Shown: one piece after another, positions 9,756 to 18,648 of the stretch
Layout of the letters: every line of letters starts with the position of its first letter
How positions within the stretch are numbered: the first letter of the stretch is position 1
Source of the DNA: Hanstruepera flava
Lineage (GTDB): Bacteria; Bacteroidota; Bacteroidia; Flavobacteriales; Flavobacteriaceae
NCBI RefSeq assembly: GCF_023634025.1
Contig: NZ_JALJCW010000001.1
Location: 541,501 to 605,500, forward strand
DNA: 64,000 nucleotides
Reading direction: 5' to 3'
Position numbers and translations under genes: made by a program
The notes under the pieces: generated by a model
Databases searched by the model: none
What the model was told of the DNA's origin: nothing
Seen by the model: only the letters and a program-made list of their open reading frames with translations

Positions 9756-9763
9756 CAAAAATA
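9756..9763 (-). promoter_or_regulatory. possible -7 box of the OM protein/purM/DUF3078 cluster
   Basis: TATTTTTG on the minus strand matches TAnnTTTG and lies 31 bp before ATG 9724. No well-spaced TTG is visible at -33. It argues against the longer reading frame starting at 9781. Confidence 0.4.
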
Positions 9764-9824
9764 TCTCGCGCAATATAACAAAAGCTTTTATATCACTAAT
9801 AACGAGAAAGATAAATAATTAAAA

Positions 9825-9854
9825 TAAAAAATCATGGTAATATAAACCATGATT
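9825..9854 (-). terminator. intrinsic terminator after the 45-residue peptide gene
   Basis: On the minus strand AATCATGGT and ACCATGATT form a perfect 9-bp stem followed by a T-rich tail. It lies 38 bp beyond the stop of the small ORF at 9892, which supports that ORF as a separate transcript. Confidence 0.6.
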
Positions 9855-9891
9855 AAATATAAAGGGAATTGTAATAACATTTTAGAGTGCT

Positions 9892-10029
9892 CTACCTAGC
9901 AGCCAAAGAACTATTTTCTTCTTTCACAATTTCTTGAGCGGATACACCATCTTCAAGAGTTTCATTTGCTTGCGAAAAAATGAGGGTTGCAGCCAAAAGC
10001 ATAAGAACACTTAATATAAGCCTCTTCAT
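9892..10029 (-). CDS. 45-residue secreted peptide
   Basis: A short frame runs from ATG 10029 to TAG 9892. The product begins with a convincing signal peptide (MKRLILSVLMLLAATLIFSQ) followed by only about 25 residues (ANETLEDGVSAQEIVKEENS...), acidic and without cysteine. It has its own downstream terminator at 9825-9854 and is separated from glnN by that gene's terminator at 10159-10190. I do not recognise the family. The signal peptide and the dedicated terminator are the case for a real gene; no domain supports it. Confidence 0.6.
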   Translation of the reverse strand: MKRLILSVLMLLAATLIFSQANETLEDGVSAQEIVKEENSSLAAR

Positions 10030-10158
10030 GTCAATAGATTAATGATTAATAGCATAACAAAAATAGACAAGTTTTAGCCTAATATTGAATTCTACTTTAA
10101 TTTTTCGTTGACATACATTTTTATTCAGACGAAATGCAAGCTACACGGTAGCTTCCAT

Positions 10159-10190
10159 AAAAAAACCCCATCATTTAAATGATGGAGTTC
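10159..10190 (-). terminator. intrinsic terminator of glnN
   Basis: On the minus strand ACTCCATCATTT pairs with AAATGATGGGGT (one G-T pair) and is followed by seven Ts, 22 bp after the glutamine synthetase stop. Confidence 0.8.
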
Positions 10191-10211
10191 TTATAAGTTG
10201 TTATATACCAA

Positions 10212-12398
10212 TTATTTAGTAAACAACAATTCTCTATACTTCGTTAATGGCCATAACTCATCATCAACCAACAGCTCTAATTTATCACAGCTATATCGAA
10301 TGTCATCAAAAATTGATTTTACCTTAAAACAGTAAGCATTAGCTTTCTTTTCTATATCATCAATTCCATTAGCTTTTTTGCGCTCATTTGTCATTTTGGT
10401 AACATTAGAATTTATCAATTCGATATGTTTCGAAATATCCTCAATCAATTGCATTTGCTCTTGAGCATACTTCTTAAAATCGTTACCATAAATCTCCTTT
10501 AACCCTTTTACATTTTCTATAAGGATGTTTTGATATCGTACAGCTGTAGGTACCACGTGGTTTCTCGCGATATCACCCAACACACGACCTTCAATTTGAA
10601 TACGGAGCACATACTCTTCCATTTCAATTTCATAACGCGCTTCTGCTTCTACTTTATTCATTACACCAAGCTGCTCAAACATCTTTATTGTTTTATCAGA
10701 TATTTTAGCCTTAAGAGCTTCTGGAGTGGTTTTATTATTACTAAGACCACGCTTCTTGGCTTCTTTTTCCCAAGCTTCTCCATAACCGTTTCCTTCAAAC
10801 AATATGTTTTTAGATTTCTTGATATACTCTCTTAAGATGTTAAAAACAGCTTCATCTTTCTTTAAATCCTTTTTCTTAATCAAAGCATCAACTTCTGCTT
10901 TAAACTCAATTAACTGGTTGGCCATAATTGTATTTAAAACCGTCATGGCATTAGCACAGTTGGCTTTAGACCCAACAGCTCTAAATTCAAATTTATTACC
11001 TGTAAACGCAAAAGGAGATGTTCTGTTTCTGTCTGTGTTATCTAATAAAATTTCAGGGATTTTACCAACAACGTTTAATTTTAAGTCTGTTTTTTCTTCA
11101 GGAGACAATTTGCCATTAGTAACATGCTCTAATTCATTAAGTACATTTGTTAATTGCTCACCAATGAATACAGAAATTATTGCTGGAGGTGCTTCGTTAG
11201 CTCCCAATCGGTGATCATTACTTGCCGATGCAATAGCAGCGCGCAACAACTCTTCATTATCATTTACAGCCTTTATTGTATTAATAAAAAATGTTAAAAA
11301 CTGTAAATTACTCATAGGTGTTTTTCCTGGTCCTAATAAATTGACTCCAGTATCCGTACTCAAACTCCAGTTATTATGCTTACCCGAACCATTTACACCA
11401 GCAAAAGGCTTTTCGTGAAACAAAACTTTAAAATTATGTCTTTCTGCAACCTTATCCATAACATCCATTAACAGCGAGTTATGATCTACAGCTAAATTGG
11501 CTTCATCGTAAACAGGCGCCAATTCAAATTGATTTGGCGCAACTTCATTATGCCTTGTTTTAACTGGTATACCAAGAAGCATACATTCTGTTTCTAAATC
11601 ACGCATGTATTGCATGGCCCTGTTTGGAATTGTCCCAAAATAATGGTCGTCCAACTGCTGTCCTTTAGCAGGAGAATGCCCTAATAAGGTTCTACCTGTA
11701 AGCACAAGGTCTGGTCTAGAAGCAACCAAAGAACTATCAATTAAAAAATACTCTTGCTCCCATCCCAATGATGCATTTACTTTTTTTACATTTTTGTCAA
11801 AATACTTACACACATCTACTGCTGCATGATCCACTGCTTGTAAAGCACGCAATAATGGTGTTTTATAATCTAAAGCTTCACCTGTATAAGAGACAAAAAC
11901 AGTTGGAATACACAATGTTGTACCATAGATAAACGCTGGCGATGTTGGATCCCAAGCCGTATATCCACGAGCTTCAAATGTGTTTCTAATTCCTCCATTA
12001 GGAAAACTTGATGCATCTGGTTCCTGCTGCACTAATTGTCCCCCTCCAAACTTTTCAATAGCTCTACCATTCCCAATTGGTTCAAAAAACGCATCGTGCT
12101 TTTCTGCGGTGGCTCCAGTTAAAGGTTGAAACCAGTGCGTATAATGTGTTGCCCCTTTAGAGATAGCCCATTCTTTCATTCCAGTAGAAATGTGGTCTGC
12201 AACTACACGATCAATTTTAGTTCCGTTTTGCACCGCATCCATAACACTACTAAACGCTTCTTTTGTAAGGAATTGACGCATGGTATCCTCGTTAAACACA
12301 TTAGACCCAAAAATAGATGAGCGTCTCTCATTTTCTTCAATGCGAACCGGTTTTCTTGTTAACGATTCTTTAATAGCATGAAATCTTAAAGTTGACAT
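10212..12398 (-). CDS. glnN: glutamine synthetase type III
   Basis: The enzyme condenses ammonia and glutamate to glutamine with ATP. The 728-residue length and the family blocks ERRSSIFGSNVFNED, GGGQLVQQEPDASSFPNGG, GWEQEYFLID, RHNEVAPNQFELAPVY and HEKPFAGVNGSGKHNNWS identify the large type III (GlnN) enzyme of Bacteroidota and cyanobacteria, not the 450-residue GlnA. Metal and glutamate-binding residues in the E-Q-E and N-G-S-G-K-H segments are present. It is monocistronic, with its own terminator at 10159-10190 and a TATTTTTG box upstream at 12430-12437. Nitrogen regulation is expected, but I see no recognisable operator. Confidence 0.95.
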   Translation of the reverse strand: MSTLRFHAIKESLTRKPVRIEENERRSSIFGSNVFNEDTMRQFLTKEAFSSVMDAVQNGTKIDRVVADHISTGMKEWAISKGATHYTHWFQPLTGATAEKHDAFFEPIGNGRAIEKFGGGQLVQQEPDASSFPNGGIRNTFEARGYTAWDPTSPAFIYGTTLCIPTVFVSYTGEALDYKTPLLRALQAVDHAAVDVCKYFDKNVKKVNASLGWEQEYFLIDSSLVASRPDLVLTGRTLLGHSPAKGQQLDDHYFGTIPNRAMQYMRDLETECMLLGIPVKTRHNEVAPNQFELAPVYDEANLAVDHNSLLMDVMDKVAERHNFKVLFHEKPFAGVNGSGKHNNWSLSTDTGVNLLGPGKTPMSNLQFLTFFINTIKAVNDNEELLRAAIASASNDHRLGANEAPPAIISVFIGEQLTNVLNELEHVTNGKLSPEEKTDLKLNVVGKIPEILLDNTDRNRTSPFAFTGNKFEFRAVGSKANCANAMTVLNTIMANQLIEFKAEVDALIKKKDLKKDEAVFNILREYIKKSKNILFEGNGYGEAWEKEAKKRGLSNNKTTPEALKAKISDKTIKMFEQLGVMNKVEAEARYEIEMEEYVLRIQIEGRVLGDIARNHVVPTAVRYQNILIENVKGLKEIYGNDFKKYAQEQMQLIEDISKHIELINSNVTKMTNERKKANGIDDIEKKANAYCFKVKSIFDDIRYSCDKLELLVDDELWPLTKYRELLFTK

Positions 12399-12429
12399 AA
12401 AATACAGTTTAGGATTATTTTTTACAGGG

Positions 12430-12437
12430 CAAAAATA
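12430..12437 (-). promoter_or_regulatory. glnN: possible -7 box of glnN
   Basis: TATTTTTG on the minus strand fits TAnnTTTG, 32 bp before the glnN start. The nearest upstream TTG gives a 16-bp spacer, shorter than usual. Confidence 0.4.
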
Positions 12438-12520
12438 GTTATTTTAATCAAATCAACATAAACAACCCTGTTTTTTTTAGGGTTAGTTGTCAACATTTGT
12501 TAATTACTATAAAACAGACC

Positions 12521-13474
12521 CTATTTATCTCCCAAAAAAGCAGAATAAATAAAAATAATATAAGCAGTGAGGATTAACATACCTTTCCAACGTCCAATAG
12601 TAAACCGCTTGGGTAAAAATGCTAAAGGCAGTAATATGGCCGCAAAACCTAGCATCCAAAAAATGTCTTGACCTAAAATATTTTCGTTTTTTACTTCAAT
12701 AGGATGAACCATTGCGGTCAAACCCAAAACAGAAGCTATATTAAAAATGTTAGAACCTATTAAGTTTCCCAACGAAATAGCCTTTTCTTTCTTTAATGCT
12801 GCAATAACTGAAGCAGCCAATTCTGGTACACTAGTTCCAATAGCAACCATAGTTACAGATATAACACGTTCGCTTACACCTAGAGAGACAGCTGTTTCTT
12901 TAGCACCTTCCACCAACCATTCGCTACCAAAGTAAAGAGCCGCTCCACCAATAGTTAACCAAATTATAATCTTAAAATTTGAAGTCGTCTGTAAAGCATC
13001 ATCTATTTCTTCAGGGATGCCCACTCCACTACTTCGTGAATTACGGATTAATATGTACAGAAATATAATAAGCGACAAAACCAAAGCTGCCCCTTCTCGA
13101 AAATTAATTACCAAACCACTTTCTAAAATATAGTAAAGCGCTAATGACAATAGCATCATCATGGGCCAATTCAGCTTGTAAAAATCCCTACTAATGGCCA
13201 ATGGCGATATAAAAGCGGTTATACCCAACACCAGCCCAATATTGGCAATATTTGAGCCAATTACGTTTCCAAGTGAAATATCTGGCGAACCATCCAAAGC
13301 CGCTTGTAAACTAACTAAAAGCTCTGGCACTGAAGTTGCAAAGGACACAACCGTCATACCAATCACTAACTTTGAAATATTAAACTTAAAGGATAAAGCA
13401 ACCGAAGAACGCACCAAAAACTCACCACCAACTACCAATAAAACCAATCCCAACAAAACCCAAATTAAGCTCAT
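12521..13474 (-). CDS. calcium/sodium antiporter, CaCA family (YrbG-like)
   Basis: The 317-residue inner-membrane protein has the inverted-repeat architecture of CaCA exchangers. The first half has FATSVPELLVS and GNVIGSNIANIGLVLG, and the second half repeats GTSVPELAAS and GNLIGSNIFNIASVLG. These alpha-repeats carry the acidic residues that bind Ca2+ and Na+. About ten membrane helices are predicted. The gene appears monocistronic and is divergent from the blaI-like gene at 13606. Confidence 0.92.
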   Translation of the reverse strand: MSLIWVLLGLVLLVVGGEFLVRSSVALSFKFNISKLVIGMTVVSFATSVPELLVSLQAALDGSPDISLGNVIGSNIANIGLVLGITAFISPLAISRDFYKLNWPMMMLLSLALYYILESGLVINFREGAALVLSLIIFLYILIRNSRSSGVGIPEEIDDALQTTSNFKIIIWLTIGGAALYFGSEWLVEGAKETAVSLGVSERVISVTMVAIGTSVPELAASVIAALKKEKAISLGNLIGSNIFNIASVLGLTAMVHPIEVKNENILGQDIFWMLGFAAILLPLAFLPKRFTIGRWKGMLILTAYIIFIYSAFLGDK

Positions 13475-13541
13475 AAAACTATTTTTTGCGAAGATACTAT
13501 TTCATTTTATTCTACAATAAAAACTAAAAATTTCGTTAAAT

Positions 13542-13580
13542 AACTATATGCATAGTTGTATAACTATAAAAATAGTTATA
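13542..13580 (+). promoter_or_regulatory. tandem BlaI-type operators
   Basis: Two inverted repeats with the same design lie side by side. AACTAT-4 nt-ATAGTT occupies 13542-13557 and TATAACTAT-4 nt-ATAGTTATA occupies 13559-13580. Their centres are exactly 20 bp apart, two helical turns. They cover the -33 element and the spacer of the promoter of the downstream BlaI-like gene, the arrangement expected for autorepression by a BlaI/MecI dimer. Confidence 0.8.
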
Positions 13581-13586
13581 TGTTTG
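13556..13586 (+). promoter_or_regulatory. consensus promoter of the blaI-M56 operon
   Basis: TTG at 13556-13558, a 20-bp spacer, and TATGTTTG at 13579-13586 match the Bacteroidota housekeeping promoter. The start codon is 19 bp downstream. Operator 2 fills the spacer. Confidence 0.75.
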
Positions 13587-13605
13587 AACTAATAATTTAT
13601 CTGTC

Positions 13606-13965
13606 ATGCAAAAATTAACAAACAAAGAAGAAGAAATCATGCACATTCTATGGAGGCTAGAAAAAGCTTTTGTTAAAGATGTGCTAGCTGAAATAAAAGA
13701 AGACAAACCACATTACAACACCTTATCTACTATAATTAGAAATTTAGAAGAAAAAGGCTATGTAAGTTACAATGCTTTCGGCAAAACACATCAGTACTAC
13801 CCTATTGTAAGCAAAGAGCTTTATAAAGAGAAGTACATGAATACAGCAATTGAAAATTACTTTAATAATTCATATAAAAATGTCGTATCATTTTTTGCTA
13901 AAGAAGAAAAAATAAGCGTTAGTGAATTAAAAGAAATTATTGAATTAATTGAAAAAAATAAATAA
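13606..13965 (+). CDS. BlaI/MecI/CopY family repressor
   Basis: The 119-residue winged-helix repressor begins MQKLTNKEEEIMHILW, the typical BlaI/MecI opening, followed by the recognition-helix region HYNTLSTIIRNLEEKGYV and the wing FGKTHQYYPIVSKE. The C-terminal half is the helical dimerisation domain that is cleaved in the BlaI paradigm. It sits 3 bp upstream of the M56 peptidase, its cognate sensor, and behind two operator-like palindromes at 13542-13580. In Bacteroidota such pairs often respond to signals other than beta-lactams; no beta-lactamase is adjacent. Confidence 0.9.
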   Translation: MQKLTNKEEEIMHILWRLEKAFVKDVLAEIKEDKPHYNTLSTIIRNLEEKGYVSYNAFGKTHQYYPIVSKELYKEKYMNTAIENYFNNSYKNVVSFFAKEEKISVSELKEIIELIEKNK

Positions 13966-13968
13966 GCA

Positions 13969-16329
13969 ATGGATTACTTACTAAAATCATCAGCCATTAT
14001 TGCCCTTTTTTATCTGTTTTATCGAGTATTCCTGCAACGAGAGACCTTTTTTCAATCTAATAGATGGTTTTTAATTATTGGATTGGCAATAGCATTATTG
14101 CTACCTTCGATAGTTATACCTATATATATAGAATACACACCCATAGCATCTAGCACTCCAATATTGATTACTGAAGCTGTTTCCAACAATACAGTTGCCG
14201 AAGCTGACTCCTTTAATTGGATACAGGTTTTAACTTACCTATATATAATGGGTGTTAGTTTCTTTTTAGTAAAACTTTTTATTGAGCTGGCTTCTTTACA
14301 CAGATTGATACAAAGAAATCCAAAAAAGAAAGTTGGACGCTATTCATTAATAGAAATATTTGACCGCGTCGCACCTTTTTCGTTTTTTAAATGGATAGTT
14401 TACAATCCCAATCAATTCAAAAAAACGGAGTTAAACTACATTATTAATCACGAGAAAATCCATGCCAATGAACATCATACGATTGATGTATTAATTGCTC
14501 AAATATGCTGTGCTATATTTTGGTTCAACCCATTAGTTTGGTTGTATAAAAATGAATTACAGCAAAACCTGGAGTTTATTGCAGACAAGAAAGCCCAAAC
14601 CATATCTGACTGTAAAACCAGCTACCAAAAGCTGTTATTAAAAACCAGTGTGCCTCATCACCCATTGGTTCTCACAAATAATTTTTACAATTCATTAATC
14701 AAAAAACGAATAATTATGTTACACAAATCAAAATCAAACAAATTAAATGCTTGGAAATACGCCCTTGTCGTCCCTATTTTAGCATTGTTCTTAATGAGCT
14801 TTAATACTAAAGAGGTTTATATTTCAAAGGATATAGAAACCGTGCCAGTTGTTAAAAAAGACTTTATTATTTCATCTGCAAGTACCGATAATGATTTAGA
14901 GTTAATTACCAACTATTTTAAAAACAAACCTGTACAGCTATTGTTTTCTGAAGTTGTTAGAAATTCTGAAAATCAATTGAAATCATTGTCTTTAAACACC
15001 AAACATGACAACGGAAAAGATTACACTAAACGTATTACAGTTTCAAAATCTGATACTGATGTGATAACGCCTTTTAAAGTATCGTTCGACTCTAGTCAAG
15101 ATGATATAACATTAAACTTTTTAGAAGAAAGTTCTCAAGACAACATCAGTAAACATAAAGTAAGCTTTAATAAGAACACAACTGTTGGTAAAATTGTTCC
15201 AACATCAAAAAAAACACGAGAAGAAACTAAAGATAATTCTTTAGGCGAAAACCCACTTTATGTTATTGGCAGCAAACAATACAAAAAAGAAGATCTTCCC
15301 AGCAGTAAAATTTCAACAGAAGGCACCATTGAAATTTTAAACAAAAAAGAAAGCAAAAAACGATTTGGAAGCGATGGTAGAGATGGAGCTATAATATTTA
15401 ATGGCCATGCGTCTTTTGGAAAAGCTGAAACCACTAACTATTTAAGACTTAGTGAATTTATTATCACTAAAGATTTTAGTGAAGCTGATATTAATTTAGT
15501 TAAAGCACAATTAGAAAAAGAAGGGTTAAAAACTAAAATAAGAGGCATAAAGCGTAATAGCAATGGAGAGATTATCGCTATTAAAATTGAGGTTAGTTCA
15601 GACCACTCAAAAGCAAGCTTTAACTTGAACGATGATGGCCCAATAAACCCAATTCAAATTACATTTGATGAAGGCGGAAAAAATATTACCATTGGTTCTG
15701 GCAGACAACATAGAACCCATGTATATAGCACTCGTGCTCGAAACGCAAGAGAGAACAGAGTATATAGAACGCGTAGTCGTGCGCGAGCCGTTTCAGGTAG
15801 CAGTCATCGCATACATGCGTGCGATACCGATTGCGACCACGACCATGATGTGAAATTTGAATTTCGTACCGACGCACATGATGGAGATGATGAAGATGTA
15901 ATTGTTAGAGGCAATAATACCTATGTTATAAAAAACAGCAACACCAACAACGGTAAACGCACAGTAACTATAACCAATGAAAATGGTGAAGATGAAGTCA
16001 TAGAGTTAAAAAGCAATAACAATGTTTATTTCTTTGAATCCAAAGATGGTAAAATCAGCTCTAAAAATGCAGTATGGCTTGATGACAAAAACAAAAAATT
16101 TGAATACAAAATAAGGTCTAAAGGTAAAGGCAAAAATTTCTTCATCTCAACTGATAGCGAAGGCACGCCTTACATACTAAAAGATGGTAAGGAAATTACA
16201 AAAAAAGAAATGGATGAACTGGATCCTGATAATATAGATACCATTAATGTAATTAAAGGTGATGATGCTGTTAGCAAATATGGCAACAAAGCAAAAGATG
16301 GTGTTATTATTATAACCTCAAAAGAATAA
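13969..16329 (+). CDS. BlaR1-like M56 membrane metallopeptidase with TonB-plug-like C-terminus
   Basis: The 786-residue sensor protease has N-terminal membrane helices (about residues 1-20, 32-52, 85-105), a zinc-protease motif HEKIH (161-165) with the downstream glutamate in LEFIADKKAQ (202-206), and a fourth helix near residue 262-278. The long extracytoplasmic region is not a penicillin-binding domain. It contains a His/Asp-rich patch around residues 610-645 (CDTDCDHDHD) and ends with VIKGDDAVSKYGNKAKDG-VIIITSKE, the motif of TonB-dependent-receptor plug domains. This architecture is usual for Bacteroidota M56 proteins. It probably senses an envelope signal and inactivates the BlaI-like repressor. 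Confidence 0.88.
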   Translation: MDYLLKSSAIIALFYLFYRVFLQRETFFQSNRWFLIIGLAIALLLPSIVIPIYIEYTPIASSTPILITEAVSNNTVAEADSFNWIQVLTYLYIMGVSFFLVKLFIELASLHRLIQRNPKKKVGRYSLIEIFDRVAPFSFFKWIVYNPNQFKKTELNYIINHEKIHANEHHTIDVLIAQICCAIFWFNPLVWLYKNELQQNLEFIADKKAQTISDCKTSYQKLLLKTSVPHHPLVLTNNFYNSLIKKRIIMLHKSKSNKLNAWKYALVVPILALFLMSFNTKEVYISKDIETVPVVKKDFIISSASTDNDLELITNYFKNKPVQLLFSEVVRNSENQLKSLSLNTKHDNGKDYTKRITVSKSDTDVITPFKVSFDSSQDDITLNFLEESSQDNISKHKVSFNKNTTVGKIVPTSKKTREETKDNSLGENPLYVIGSKQYKKEDLPSSKISTEGTIEILNKKESKKRFGSDGRDGAIIFNGHASFGKAETTNYLRLSEFIITKDFSEADINLVKAQLEKEGLKTKIRGIKRNSNGEIIAIKIEVSSDHSKASFNLNDDGPINPIQITFDEGGKNITIGSGRQHRTHVYSTRARNARENRVYRTRSRARAVSGSSHRIHACDTDCDHDHDVKFEFRTDAHDGDDEDVIVRGNNTYVIKNSNTNNGKRTVTITNENGEDEVIELKSNNNVYFFESKDGKISSKNAVWLDDKNKKFEYKIRSKGKGKNFFISTDSEGTPYILKDGKEITKKEMDELDPDNIDTINVIKGDDAVSKYGNKAKDGVIIITSKE

Positions 16330-16343
16330 ACAAAACCTCAACA

Positions 16344-16378
16344 AAAAAATCCTAGGCTTTGACCTAGGATTTTTTTTA
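16344..16378. terminator. bidirectional terminator between M56 gene and nuclease gene
   Basis: AATCCTAGG and CCTAGGATT form a strong stem with A-run and T-run flanks, between convergent genes. It overlaps the last codon of the nuclease gene. Confidence 0.85.
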
Positions 16379-18343
16379 TTCTATAATAATTTTCCGAACT
16401 TGAGTTATCCCATTACTAGTTATTTTCATAATGTAAATACCGGACGAAAAATCTAAATTAATAGAACTATTGTTAACCACATCATGAGACTCCAAAAATC
16501 GGCCGTCAACAGTATATAGTTTAACATGAATACGTTCTGTATTTAGTTTAAAGTTAATTCTTCCATTTGATGGGTTGGGGTAAATATTAACCAGATTCGC
16601 ATTTACTTCATCAATGCTTAAGGGTTGGCTCCAAGTTTCGCCAACCATATTTCCCCACATATATTCTATTAAATCTGGCTGATCTATAAACGGGTTTCTA
16701 TTAAACTGCCAATTATAAATTATGTTATTCCTATTCATTTCAAAATCGTCGGGAGGGTCGTTTCTATGCCAATTCAATAATGTCGCCAAATCACCAAATT
16801 GGCCAACCATGCCATCAGGAAATCCGTTAACAATTTCCAACCCATTATACCTTACAGCCAAATAAAAAACACTCCTAGCTACATCACCTTTAAAACTACC
16901 AAGAGTGCCAACAGGACCATTATATTCTCCGTAAAACTGATTGCCACGACTGCTGTTCTCTGGTCCATCAACGGCTCGCAAAGCATGTGCATCTGAATTA
17001 CCATGACGTAACGAATCTGCTTTTGTTTCCCAAAATACGTCTATACCATCAGCTATTTCATCTTCTTCTATACTAAAATATCCAGCTCTAGACCTTGGGA
17101 ATGTGTGCTCTCTGTTCCATTTACCAGTATTAACTGAAGTCGTTTGAAAATCTAATTTGGCTCGACCTTCTTCTAAATAAACCAACCAAACTTGATTGCT
17201 ATTTTCAGGATTCTGATCGGCTTCCTTTAAAATATCAATACAATCATTATAGGTTTGTGCTCTTACAACGCCAGGGTTTGCAATAATATCTTGCAAGGCT
17301 TGTCTTAATTCTATATCAGCCAACCCATCAAGACTATTATAATAACTACTAGTTTGAGTACTCTCTACAATTCCATAAGTTGGATTGGTTGGCGTACCAA
17401 AACTAGCCATAGTAAAATCATCATCAATTACTCGAAGTTTAATAAAATTATTAAACGGAATAAATGGCGATTGTAAATTTAAAAACTTTATTAAGGGTTC
17501 TTCGTCTCCTTCATCATCAGTATCATTTATTAAAGAAATAGTTGTAGAAACCGTGTTTGTTCCATTTAAAATGGTAAGCGTTGTATTTCCTGTAAAATCT
17601 GATGCATTAAATCCTCCGTTATCTAATGAAAAACTAAACTGGTAATCTGAAGTAACATCATCTTGTGCTGTAAAGGTAATATCAAAACTATCGCCTTCAT
17701 CAAATTGCGTTTGGATAACTGATATTTCAATGGGATTGAAAACTATACCACTTCCATCATTTAAAGCGCGAGGTGTTGGCGTTGTTGATGTATACGAACC
17801 ATCATTATTACGCTGAATGGAATTGGTGTTATTACCAGACCCTTCATTTATTTGCTGAATATCTACAAATCTTGGGTCGTCGTTAAATATGTCAATCATA
17901 TCTACGTCATCAGAATCCGATGTATCATAAATTAAAACATCAACCAAGTTTGTAATGGTGGCTACGGTTCCTTCAGGAAAATCAAAATCATTGGCCTGAT
18001 ATATGGCTACTGCATCGGCTCCATTTTGAATAACATTAGCAGAAATTAAAAGCTGCGGAAAAGGCGTAACCGTTTCACTACCTATAAGCAACAAGCCGTT
18101 AACATCTGTTGAATAACCATCTAAATCTATTGTAAAATAACTTGAATTAGCACCTGAAGTAGACCCATTAAAAAAGACAATAACATAACCATCTAAAGCC
18201 ATATTGGGAGTATCAGATTTTAATTCAACAAACTCCTTATCGTCTATTCCTGGCGTATCGCAATCCAGTTCGTTAATAACAATTTGGGCAACTGATTGCC
18301 AAGAAAAAGCTAGAAGCGCAATACAAAGTAAAATTTGTTTCAT
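16376..18343 (-). CDS. secreted endonuclease I family nuclease, T9SS substrate
   Basis: About 655 residues from ATG 18343 (a 6-codon upstream extension to 18361 is possible). A signal peptide (MKQILLCIALLAFSWQSVAQ) leads into a lamin-tail-like domain (IVINELDCDTPGIDDKEFVEL, to about residue 200), a Calx-beta-like segment (about 210-315), and an endonuclease I domain with WNREHTFPRS (415-424, numbering from 18361) and HGNSDAHAL (453-461), the His-Asn metal site. The final 75 residues (NIYPNPSNGRINF ... GIYIMKI) are a type A T9SS sorting domain. It is therefore exported and probably cell-surface-attached or released, degrading extracellular DNA or RNA. Confidence 0.92.
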   Translation of the reverse strand: MKQILLCIALLAFSWQSVAQIVINELDCDTPGIDDKEFVELKSDTPNMALDGYVIVFFNGSTSGANSSYFTIDLDGYSTDVNGLLLIGSETVTPFPQLLISANVIQNGADAVAIYQANDFDFPEGTVATITNLVDVLIYDTSDSDDVDMIDIFNDDPRFVDIQQINEGSGNNTNSIQRNNDGSYTSTTPTPRALNDGSGIVFNPIEISVIQTQFDEGDSFDITFTAQDDVTSDYQFSFSLDNGGFNASDFTGNTTLTILNGTNTVSTTISLINDTDDEGDEEPLIKFLNLQSPFIPFNNFIKLRVIDDDFTMASFGTPTNPTYGIVESTQTSSYYNSLDGLADIELRQALQDIIANPGVVRAQTYNDCIDILKEADQNPENSNQVWLVYLEEGRAKLDFQTTSVNTGKWNREHTFPRSRAGYFSIEEDEIADGIDVFWETKADSLRHGNSDAHALRAVDGPENSSRGNQFYGEYNGPVGTLGSFKGDVARSVFYLAVRYNGLEIVNGFPDGMVGQFGDLATLLNWHRNDPPDDFEMNRNNIIYNWQFNRNPFIDQPDLIEYMWGNMVGETWSQPLSIDEVNANLVNIYPNPSNGRINFKLNTERIHVKLYTVDGRFLESHDVVNNSSINLDFSSGIYIMKITSNGITQVRKIIIE

Positions 18344-18438
18344 AAAAAAGCATTTTTGCAAAAGTAATCATCTGTTTATCATTAAATTATTAATTGGTTT
18401 AATAAATCATTAATTTTAACATTTGAAAAAAAATCAGA

Positions 18439-18591
18439 ATGAGAAAATCCTTTTTTAAGTTTTTAGCAAAAGTCAACAAAGCCGTATTACCAAGCTATAC
18501 GAAACAACGTTTAGATTTAAGCAAGGCCAGCAAATTACAAATGGCCATATTTGGGTGGAAATTGTATGTAACCAAAAATGCTTTAGATTAA
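18439..18591 (+). CDS. 50-residue conserved basic protein
   Basis: A short frame from ATG 18439 to TAA 18591 encodes MRKSFFKFLAKVNKAVLPSY, then TKQRLDLSKASKLQMAIFGW and a basic tail (KLYVTKNALD). It is rich in Lys and aromatic residues. I recall a near-identical short family in flavobacteria, sometimes auto-named SsrA-binding protein although it lacks the SmpB fold. The conserved pattern is K-x-L-x-K-x-N-K-x-x-L-P-S and D-L-x-K-A-S-K-x-Q-x-A-x-x-G-W. Function is unknown. It lies just upstream of tRNA-Arg on the same strand. Confidence 0.65.
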   Translation: MRKSFFKFLAKVNKAVLPSYTKQRLDLSKASKLQMAIFGWKLYVTKNALD

Positions 18592-18602
18592 TTTAAAATT
18601 TA

Positions 18603-18635
18603 TTTGGCAGTTTATCTAAAAAAGGAATATATTTG
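18603..18635 (+). promoter_or_regulatory. promoter of tRNA-Arg
   Basis: TTTG at 18603-18606, a 21-bp spacer and TATATTTG at 18628-18635 form a consensus Bacteroidota promoter ending 13 bp before the tRNA 5' end. Confidence 0.75.
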
Positions 18636-18648
18636 CACCCACAAAATT

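Noticed and set aside
12463-12484. Hairpin AACCCT/AGGGTT between glnN and the antiporter gene
   Set aside because: It lies upstream of glnN rather than after a gene, and the loop itself is the T-run, so a terminator role is unlikely; left unassigned.
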